From NCBI RefSeq assembly GCF_037893015.1, contig NC_133663.1, positions 144,365,771-144,429,770 on the forward strand: 64,000 bases of DNA, read 5' to 3'. Below the pieces are notes generated by a model, which worked only from the letters and a program-made list of their open reading frames with translations, searched no databases and had not been told where the DNA came from. Origin of the DNA: Macrotis lagotis. Its lineage: Eukaryota > Chordata > Mammalia > Peramelemorphia > Peramelidae. Positions within the stretch are counted from its first letter, which is position 1; each line of letters begins with the position of its first letter. Positions 55,701 through 64,000 of this stretch are shown here, piece after piece. The translations under genes were made by a program, and so were the position numbers.

Positions 55701-57446
55701 GACATAGTAAGAGGTCTAAACTTAATGAGGAATCTGTTTTTATATGAAAATACACTTCCTTATTTCATACATTATATGGACTACAAAAGGGTGTATTATT
55801 TCAGTATTCAGTGGAGAAAAGTTAAGAAGAATTTCAAGAGAGATTGCAGAGGAAAAATTGATAGAACTTTTGAAAGGGAAAGAGGAATAAGAATGAAGTG
55901 AATCAAAGGTATCACCAAGTTTTTGAACAAAGATGTAGTATCATCTCTAGATCTCACTCTTAAATCCAAACAAGCACAGGAGTTCTCCACAGGATTACAG
56001 AATTATGTTTAAGCTATTCTTTCTTTATTTGGAACTAAATCTATTATTCATGAGCCTCCATTTATATTTCTACCTTCAATAGTCACCCAGTTAACATAAT
56101 TAATTCACAAAGAAGATATTTACTAAAATGGCATTGTATAAATTGTATTAGTAAAGTATCCCTTCCTCTCTCTTAAATCTGGATTTCATTTTCACACAGA
56201 CATCATCTCCCTTTATCATTGGGAAGAGTGGGGTACACATTTGTTGCTCAGTAATATAGAGCCAGATAGGCAGGGAATATAAACCAAGAAAAGTCATCCC
56301 TAAAGCCCCAATATCTTTTCTCACAGTATCCTTATGTTGTACTTCCTAAGTACAATATCGTTGCTGAGTAAGCTATTTTGCTAAAAACCTTAGATCTAGT
56401 TTCACTCAATCCTTCAGTTAGACTCCCTGAATCTCTCTTTTCTCTTCCAGATTTGAGTAGCTTCTCTATCAGGTGATATTATTTATAGCGTTGTAGAGAG
56501 GAGAGAACAACCCTCACAAGTAAAATGCATGGAAAAAGAAGAGTTGAACTCTTCCTCCTTAATTGGCTCTCTTTTCAAATGTTAGAACTGACTTTCTCAA
56601 ACATCCTGTCTCAATATATTTCACAGCTGACCTAGTAGTTTACTTTTAAAAGTCCATCAAGAACATGAAAGATTATTCAGTCAGCTAGTGGTCAGTTGCC
56701 TATAAATCTAATGATTTTATTTAAGGAATTTCTTTAAATCTCCTCATGCATAATAGAGTATAAATACATTTCCTTGCACAGAAAACTGGGCACATGATTA
56801 TGAGCTTAGTAAAACATGAAGGGCTAAATAACAGTGTTTTATTTTTCCATGGGATAAGAAATGGTAGAATGATCTTTCCTTTGTTACAACAGTGGAAATC
56901 CAATGTCTCAGTAGTACACTAGTCCTCTCTTCTTTCCCCAATTGTCATGTTAAATCTTGTTCCCATTTTAACACAAATTTAGAACATCTGTAAAAGAGAT
57001 ACTTGGATTAAAAATAAGATTTGTGATTATAAACACAATAGACACACAAAGCTGTGGAATTTTCTTTAAAGAAACACTTGGTGACAGATGAAAGAACGCA
57101 CTAATTTAATAGATGAATTAAGGAAATCTATTACTTTTTAAATCACTTAGGGAGGCTACACTGCATCCCTTTGTACTGATTCTTCAAAACAGATTGTCAC
57201 AGAGATTCTGAAGGACAGTACTTACAAGAATTATGGTTTATGCAACAGCCTCTTTCTTTTTTTCATTTTTCTATGAGAAAATTGAGAAGTAAAAGAGCCA
57301 AAATAGCACCATTTTATGACTCAGTTTTGGATTTAGGTCAGTTCCATTTCTATTCAATTAATGGATTAGTTCAGTTTCTGTCTTGTGAGAAAATTTTATT
57401 CAATTTTGGGAATTGTGATAAAAGTTTATTGTGTTGTTTGAATCTA
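55701..57446. other. Intergenic DNA, no gene recognised
   Basis: Nothing specific beyond AT-rich sequence; a short antisense L2-like stretch lies at 55810-55990. Confidence 0.35.
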
Positions 57447-57979
57447 GTCTGATGAGAAGCTAGACCAAATCCACTTGTTGCTTAGAAACCCTTAACTAAG
57501 AACCCAGATAATGCTGACCAGAAACCCTATCAGATTCAAAGACCTATGCAAGGAGATTTCTCACAATCATTTATCTCAAACAACCATGTGCCTTATCTGA
57601 GAACTAACCCTGTACTGATCTATCAGTCACTGTTTTCTTGTTCCTTTGATTGATTACAGACACATGTGGAGTATGGGGCACTTCTTTTTTCTAATTTCTG
57701 AAAATTTAATGTTTGGTCTTTCCCCTCCAAACTTGAAAATCACTTAATCTTTCTTCCAATTTGAAATCAGATTACCTAATTGTTTATTCTATTTTATATA
57801 TGGTTGATTGTTTTTTTAATGTATATAAATTGATTGATCCTTATATTTAGGGTCCACTGACAAATTAAGGAAAGTTTAGTCCCAATTTACTATGCAATTG
57901 GCATGTAATGCTTAATAAATCAATAGGCTTGGATGTTCTGTTTATTTTTCTCTGTTATTTCAATCAATCTGCCTGGCAC
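57447..57979 (+). mobile_element. Possible solo LTR with 6-bp TSD
   Basis: 533 bp bracketed by AATCTA (57441-57446 and 57980-57985). A TATA box (TATATAAA, 57822-57829) lies 92 bp before AATAAA (57914-57919), followed by a T/G-rich stretch. The ends (GTCTGATG and CTGGCAC) place TG and CA within 3 bases of the edges. The family is unknown. Confidence 0.4.
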
Positions 57980-58487
57980 AATCTATAGAGATCATTTTCT
58001 TATTGGAAAAATATTCACATATCTGTTAATTTACTGAAACTATTTCTTAATTCAGCACCAGTCTATGCTTATTGGTTTTTATATCAATCATAAAACCAAA
58101 ATGACCAATGTACTTATATAATATGATATTTACCATTAAATATTAATCATAAAAGTCTACTACAAACTGGGATTAATCTATATCAAATTATCAATTTGAT
58201 ATAACATAGTTGGACTATTAAGTTCTGACCAAATTTGAAATGATTTAATCGTAACCTTCATGTCATTTCACTGTATGTATGTATGTATATATATATATAT
58301 ATACACACACACATTATATATATTCATTTTATATCCTTTTTTGTCCAGTTTTTGGTTAGTTTCAATAATCCCTAGACTTGAATGAATATTAATATTTTAC
58401 TTTTTTCTCCAAGAAAATGACCCTGTTCTTACAAACTATTTTCTGAACTTTTCTCTAGCATACTCATACCTATAGCTTATATGACAT
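57980..58487. other. AT-rich intergenic DNA
   Basis: A short (TA)n/(AC)n tract lies at 58272-58315; otherwise nothing. Confidence 0.4.
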
Positions 58488-58730
58488 TCATTCAGTCCCT
58501 TATCAGTCATGTCCAACTCATGTCAAACCCCATTTGAAGTTTTTTGACAAAAACATTGGAGTGGTTTGCCATTTTTCTTCTTCAACTCATTTTACAGATG
58601 AGGAAATTTAGACAAACTGGACTAAGTGATTTACCCAGGGTCACAAGCTGGTAAATATCTTTAAACCCAGGAACATGTCTTTCTGATTTCAGACTCACTC
58701 TATTCACTTAGCAATTTAACTATCTTTACA
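58488..58730 (-). mobile_element. Older tRNA-SINE with long 5' module (MAR1-like)
   Basis: The plus strand reads CATTCAGTCCCTTATCAGTCATG, GAGTGGTTTGCCATTTTTC, CTCATTTTACAGATGAGG, GATTTACCCAGGGTCACA and a terminal ATTCACTTAGC. This is the longer marsupial SINE family, distinct from the GGGCAGCTAGGTGGC copies. Diverged. Confidence 0.65.
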
Positions 58731-58799
58731 TAACACAAGAGCATGTAATTTAGAAACAGAATTGTGTAAAGGGTAGAAATGTGTAATATCTGGGACTAA

Positions 58800-59460
58800 A
58801 CAGTAAAGGGTAGAATTTTTCTTTGATCATAGACACAATAAAGAGAGAAACTGGAGTTTGTTGAGTCAGAGAATGAGAAAAGTGGAAGAAGAATGAGAGA
58901 ATAGTGAGAAATGTGCTTTAGGGATATTAATTTGACAGCTAAGTAGAGATTAAACAACAGACAGAAGAGAGTTGTTGTAAGATCATGTAGGAGGCTGTTA
59001 AAGTAACCCAGGGAGAGAGATGATGAGTATTGTTTGGTCATGTGAGAAGAGGGAGTTAAGGAATTGAATGTTTTATATGTTTAATTGAATCTACCTCTCT
59101 ACCATAAGAACTAAAAGGATCTAGAGAATGCGTGATAGCAAGGTGTCAAGGATGATTTCAAAGCCTGTGGACCTGGGTAAATGGAAGGAAGGGATGCCTT
59201 TTGCAGAAATGGGATGAGATCAATGAGAAAGGTAATGTCTTGAATATTGGACATATTGATTTGAAATGTGAAATAGGTAGCTGGTGAAATGAGTCTAATT
59301 TAGTAGAGGGATGACAAGGGCAGCATTATATAGATCTGGGAGACAACTGTATTGAGAATATAGTTTAATCAATGGAAGCTAATAAAATCATCAAAAGAAA
59401 AAATAATTGAATCCTAAATAAGATTATAAAGATATGGAATGAGGATTATGTCTGTGACAT
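58800..59460 (-). mobile_element. L2-like LINE remnant, antisense
   Basis: TTTGACAGCTAAGTAGAGATT, GTTAAAGTAACCCAGGGAG, AAGGATGATTTCAAAGCCTG, GGACATATTGATTTGAAATG and AATCAATGGAAGCTAATAAAATC run in the order of the element at 24491-25640. Confidence 0.6.
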
Positions 59461-61019
59461 AGAAACATGACATTTAGCTATTACTTAAGAGTTTTTCTAG
59501 TTCCATATCTCATTTAAAGATTAAAACAGATCAAGTGACTTAATCCAAAGAAAACACAGGCAACATATTCCATAGCCAAAATTCTAACCCAGGACTTTTT
59601 TTTTGTGTACAAAATACATTTCATACTCTTACTCCATTTCCCCCTATAGTATCTGTTTCAGAGAGTCCAAGTTGAATGTTCTTTGGATGAGGTAATTGGC
59701 CAGTTCATGAAAGGTATGTTTGTTGTGTCTTAGGAAGATCTAGAATGACATGATTTAATTTAGTTTGGGGGAGTGTGTCAGAGAGCAGACAAAAAGGATG
59801 ATCCTCTGCCTAGAAATGGAGGAAGGAGGTGTGCAAATTTTCTATTTTTGTAAGAGGTAGGCAAGAAAAGTAGGCAATGAAGATTATCCAGATCTACTTT
59901 TTTTTAAGTAATATGGTTATGCTCCTCCCCACAGCACATTTCATAGTGATGCCTCACCTGCCACACCTTTAGTAGAGACCTGGAGCAAAATATTTTTAGC
60001 ACTATGAATTTCAAAGAATGTTGGATTATCTTTATGCAACAATGAACCATTTCTCTGAGAACTTTCCCTTTTTGGCAGTCAATTCCCTTCATATAATAAG
60101 TTAGGGAAATGAGGTGGGTGGGAAAGAAGAAGATTATAAAATTTTACAAGGTTGTCCCAGACAGCCCTGTCTTTTTTCCCTTTTTTCCTTATTGAGGAAA
60201 TATGTATAACTTGCATGAATAAAAAGTGTTAATTTTCTTCTATTCAGTGGATAGAATGATGAATACAGTAGGAGATTGTAGACAACTAAGCAGTACTGGA
60301 AAAAGAAAAAAAAAACATTGGTCTAGGTCTTTGCCGAGTTGCTGAGGTCTGAGTTCTTATCTACTGTTCTTCTCAGTAAGTAGTCCCACATCTATATTGA
60401 AGGAGATTAACTGGGAAATACCCTGAGATTTAATCCTGTCACCCTTCATATAAGAATAGAAAAGTAAAGGTAATTATTTCATAGGGAGAGAATCTCAGTT
60501 AAAGATTTTACATGGGCAAGTTTAGACATGGACAAGTGCTCATTTCCTTTCCAAATTTTAAGTGCAACTGAACATTTAAAAACATGCTTTCTTTAAGTCT
60601 ATATGCTATTTGGGGTACAGACAACACATCAGGATTGAACATACCTGCTTTTTGCAAATTCATTAAATGATTTTAGTACTATTTTAGTCCTAGAATAGTA
60701 CTATGGTATATAAATAGAATTAAGAAGCCCTGAATTCCAGTCTTTTATAGACTATATTAACTATATAATCATGAGTAAATCATAATCTTTTTGTACTTAA
60801 AACTCTAAGATGATAAATTATTGATCTACATCAGAGGAAGAATTTTCCAAAATAATAATTCCTTAGAATTTGCAAAAATAAAATTTTAAGTTAGTGCCTT
60901 AATATAAATGCATGCAAGAATGCATGTGATATATAAAATACATCATCATTTATAAATGTTCACAGTATAGAAATACACACACATATGTTTTATGTATATA
61001 TGTGTGTGTATCTGTATGC
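59461..61019. other. Intergenic DNA, no gene recognised
   Basis: A faint MIR-like stretch lies at 59480-59610. No coding family. Confidence 0.35.
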
Positions 61020-61230
61020 ATGGAACAGTTAGGAGGCACAGTGGATAGGATACAAGGACTAGAGTCAGGAAGACTCATCTTCCTGAGTTCAAATGTGGTA
61101 TTAGATACTTACTATCTATATAGTAAGCCATTTAACATAGTAAGTCAGAGACTGGACAAGTCACTTAATCCTGTTTGTCTCAGTTTCCTCAAATGTAAAA
61201 AAAAGTGGAGAAGGAAACAGCAAACCACTC
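61020..61230 (+). mobile_element. Older tRNA-SINE (MAR1-like)
   Basis: GGAACAGTTAGGAGGCACAG, GACTCATCTTCCTGAGTTCAA, GGACAAGTCACTTAATCC, CTCAGTTTCCTCAAATGTAA and GGAGAAGGAAACAGCAAACC follow the long SINE module in plus orientation. It includes a small internal duplication of AGTAAG-bearing sequence (61120-61150). Confidence 0.7.
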
Positions 61231-61420
61231 AAACATATATTAGTTATGGAATTCTTTGGTAAGCTACTTAACATCTTTCAGCTGAAGTTTTATTATCTGT
61301 AAAATGGAATAGTGGAATATACAACAAAGAGTTTTATGATAATCAAGTGACATATTTAAAATGTTTTGCAATTCAAAATAATATATATTCATTATTGTTA
61401 TTAATAATTATTAATTTGCT
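61231..61420 (+). mobile_element. MIR/THER1 remnant
   Basis: GCTACTTAACATCTTTCAGC, TTATCTGTAAAATGG and TGTTTTGCAATTCAAAATAA match the 3' half of MIR/THER1. Confidence 0.5.
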
Positions 61421-62066
61421 AATGAAATCACAGGTTCAGCTGTTGCCAAAACAATCCTGCCCCCCCCCCAAAACCTCTGTAATATGAAAGTGGAACAGTT
61501 TGTGAGGTCATTCAAATATTTAATTATATCTAAATATGCTTTTATAAAATTAATATGATGTTATGATCAACCAATACTCCCACAGAACAGAAATGGCATG
61601 CTTAAAAGTGATCATAGACTATTCAGTAAAATGCCATGTACAAGTTTTCTGTGATGGATAGAGAATAGTCCACGTAGTCGAAGGATTGAAAGGTTGTCGT
61701 GTAAACTATCTTCTCTTTTCTCTCCATATCACATGGTGATCTCATCATTTTCTGTGGATTAAATTATCATCTCTATGTAGAAGACTATCAGATCTGTATG
61801 TCCAAGATGAATGCTCCTCAGGGTCTGAAGTTTCTTATTATTAATGTGGTAACTGAACATTTTGAATCGAATGTTTATAGACTTCTGAAAATACTTAACA
61901 TGTCTGAAACTAAACATGCCCAAAACCAAGCTAATTAAATCTCCCCTAAAGCCATCCTATTTCTTAACTTTCCTAATTGTGTTAACAATTATATTTTATT
62001 TTCTAAATCTAGCAGTCTTTTCTCAATCTTCATGCTTAGACTTTATGTTATCTTTGCCACTATCAC
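61421..62066. other. Intergenic DNA, no gene recognised
   Basis: L2-like phrases in plus orientation (CTGAAACTAAACATGCCCAAAACC near 61903) suggest an old L2, without proof. Confidence 0.35.
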
Positions 62067-62138
62067 TACTCTGTATATATGTATATGTATATATATATAT
62101 GTATATATGTATATATGTGTATATATATATATATATAT
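62067..62138. repeat. (TATG/TA)n microsatellite
   Basis: About 70 bp of TATATG/TATA units abutting the SINE. Confidence 0.9.
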
Positions 62139-62265
62139 TTTGCAAGGAAATGGGGTTAAGAGACTTGTCCAAGATCACATAACTAGAAAGCTAGAAAGTA
62201 TCAAATGTCTGAGATCACATTTGAACTCAGATCCTTCTGATTCCAGGGTTAAATGTATATTCAAC
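62139..62265 (-). mobile_element. CORE-type SINE, truncated
   Basis: TTTTGCAAGGAAATGGGGTT, AGACTTGTCCAAGATCACA, CTGAGATCACATTTGAACTC and TTCTGATTCCAGGG. The tRNA-like head is missing. Confidence 0.8.
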
Positions 62266-63394
62266 AACTGGAGATACAAGACTGAAAATCAAGAGAGACA
62301 TTAGGGTTAGAAAAATTATTTTGAGAATCTTATGCATAGAGGTAACAGTTGAATACATGACTAATGGAAACAAAGAAAGACATTACAGAGCGAAAATAGA
62401 AATGGGTCCAGCACTTAAAGGCAATCAGATAACCACCCCCCCTTCTTCCTAACTCCCATATTTCTGTGCTGTCCTGATACTGTCCTCCCAAAATCTAAAT
62501 ACCATCCTTTGTTCCAAATCCTTTTTCATTCTCCTTATTTAACGATATTGCCAAGATTTGCTTATTGTAACTTTGTCCATCTCTTGGATAATGGGCTGGA
62601 ATGGACACAACTAAAGCAAGAAGGCAAACCAGTAGTTTTACAGTAATACAGGCATGAATTGATGAGCTTTTTTTCCTTTGATACAACTTCCATTCTGGTA
62701 TTTTTGTCCACCTATGCCCTTCCAAACATTTGGCCAGCACTCCATAAAACTTCTGAGTGTTTAATCAGGTTCAGGCTTGATGTAATTAGGAAATTTCAAA
62801 TAAAATAAACATTTAATGGAACTTAAAGTTGTTTTCCATGTCATTTACATAGTCTGCAAGGATCCTTATGAATGGTCTAGTGATTCCTATTTAAGTTTGA
62901 AACTATTGACCTAAATGTTGTGCCCATCTAGGTGTTGTATGAGACTAAGTAGTAGATCAGTTATATTTTTTCAGTCAAGTCTCTTCCACTGATTGTCAAT
63001 GGAAATGAAATAAAAAAAAAAACAAAAAACCAAACAAAGCATAAAATATGAATTGTCAGTCTTAATTTGCTGGCTTTCTATTCTGTGATTGAATATAAGA
63101 AAATACCCCAAAGCAAACTATTTATCCAAACCTCCCCCCTTTCTTTTTCACTATATTTATTAATGGATTTTTTACTAATCAAACACAAGTTGCTATCTCA
63201 TTTCTCTTTTATTCACAATCACAATGAAGCTTAACTGAAAGTAGTATCTGAACTGACAATTCTATGAATCTCAGATCAGGATGACCTGATATTTTCTTTT
63301 GCTTCTTTAACTTCTTTTATTCAGAAAGAAAGAGTATGCCACTTTTCTAACATCATTTGCCATTAAATCACCTACACAAGTGCTAAGGTATATG
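62266..63394. other. Intergenic DNA, no gene recognised
   Basis: Short antisense L2-like wording (62310-62400) only. Confidence 0.35.
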
Positions 63395-63539
63395 CTAAGA
63401 ATTATGATTATACTAAGCATACATTCTCAGTTGTACCAAACTCTGATTAGAGTGGGGAGTGAAGAACTCTTGCCAGAACTTTCATTTCATGAGAGTCAAC
63501 CTTCTTTTCATTTCCACCTAGTAGCCCCTTTTCAGCTTC

Positions 63540-63655
63540 CATCTGTGCATTCTCTACTCTCATTAGATAATAAACTCCTTGAGAACCAGGAATTTCTCTT
63601 TCGTGTTTTTATCACTGGAGCTTATCACAGTGCCTAGTGTATAATTAGTTTTTAA
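63540..63655 (+). mobile_element. L2 3' end
   Basis: CATTAGATAATAAACTCCTTGAGAACCAGG, then TTATCACAGTGCCTAGTGTATAATTAG: the typical L2 3' terminus in plus orientation. Confidence 0.7.
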
Positions 63656-63683
63656 AAATATTTTTCATTAGCCCACTGTTTCA

Positions 63684-63735
63684 CAACACACACACACACA
63701 CACGCACGCACACACAAACACACAGACAAACACAC
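63684..63735. repeat. (CA)n microsatellite
   Basis: About 50 bp of CA with G interruptions. Confidence 0.95.
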
Positions 63736-64000
63736 AAATGTTTTGTTCTTATTAGACTGACAGCCTTACCTAGAAACATGGGCCTCTTAATTACGGTTAT
63801 GCGTAAGGAATAAAAGATACCAGAAGGATAATCCTATAATACTGTGGTCAAACTTTAAAAGATTTCAAAAGTCATAATTACCCAAGAGATTACAAAGAAA
63901 ACCAATAAAAATGGATGAAAATTAGCAAATCTGACAAATGTAAAGAAATTCAACATATATTTATTAATTAATAATTAAATGTCAGATATCAGGCATATAG

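Overview
This window is non-coding nuclear DNA of a marsupial. The evidence is the many copies of one tRNA-headed CORE-type SINE (head GGGCAGCTAGGTGGC, middle TTCAAATC[C/T]GG, end CCACTTAACCCC then an A-rich tail), HAL1-type half-LINEs, marsupial-type L1, and old MIR, L2 and CR1/L3 remnants. The SINE resembles the WSINE1-like family of Australian marsupials. A dasyuromorph is my best guess, but that is family-level recognition and was not tested. I see no exon of a host gene. Long open frames are either decayed retroelement proteins or a glutamine synthetase retrocopy.

Layout. At 0.9-1.6 kb there is a retroviral LTR whose 5' edge follows a polypurine tract. At 1.8-11.4 kb a HAL1 element is split by a near full-length but dead L1 (4.05-10.87 kb) with an 11-bp target-site duplication. 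At 11.4-21 kb there are ancient MIR and CR1/L3 remnants and two younger SINEs. At 21.2-23.7 kb a second HAL1 with a perfect 14-bp target-site duplication carries a solo LTR of the same family as the first and two SINEs. At 23.8-26.7 kb lie old L2 remnants, apparently one nested in another. At 28.4-40.4 kb there is a minus-strand betaretrovirus-like provirus with both LTRs, a Lys-type primer binding site, a polypurine tract, gag, RNase H, integrase and env remnants. It has been invaded by a third HAL1, three SINEs and a processed glutamine synthetase (GLUL) copy. At 40.4-64 kb come L1 3' ends, L2, MIR, SINEs, microsatellites and possible solo LTRs.

The most unusual object is the GLUL cDNA. It sits a few codons after the gag start codon, in sense orientation, with its own 3' UTR, poly(A) signal and short A tail, and gag resumes immediately after the tail. 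I see no L1-type target-site duplication, so either host-gene capture during reverse transcription or a later insertion is possible. Other points of note are: a SINE fixed inside the 3' region of one HAL1 lineage; a 42-bp (two-heptad) tandem repeat in the L1 ORF1 coiled coil; and a ~150-bp segment copied from 1.6 kb away into the middle of a SINE.

Repeat boundaries and divergences were judged by eye. Family names are assigned from remembered consensus features, not a database search.
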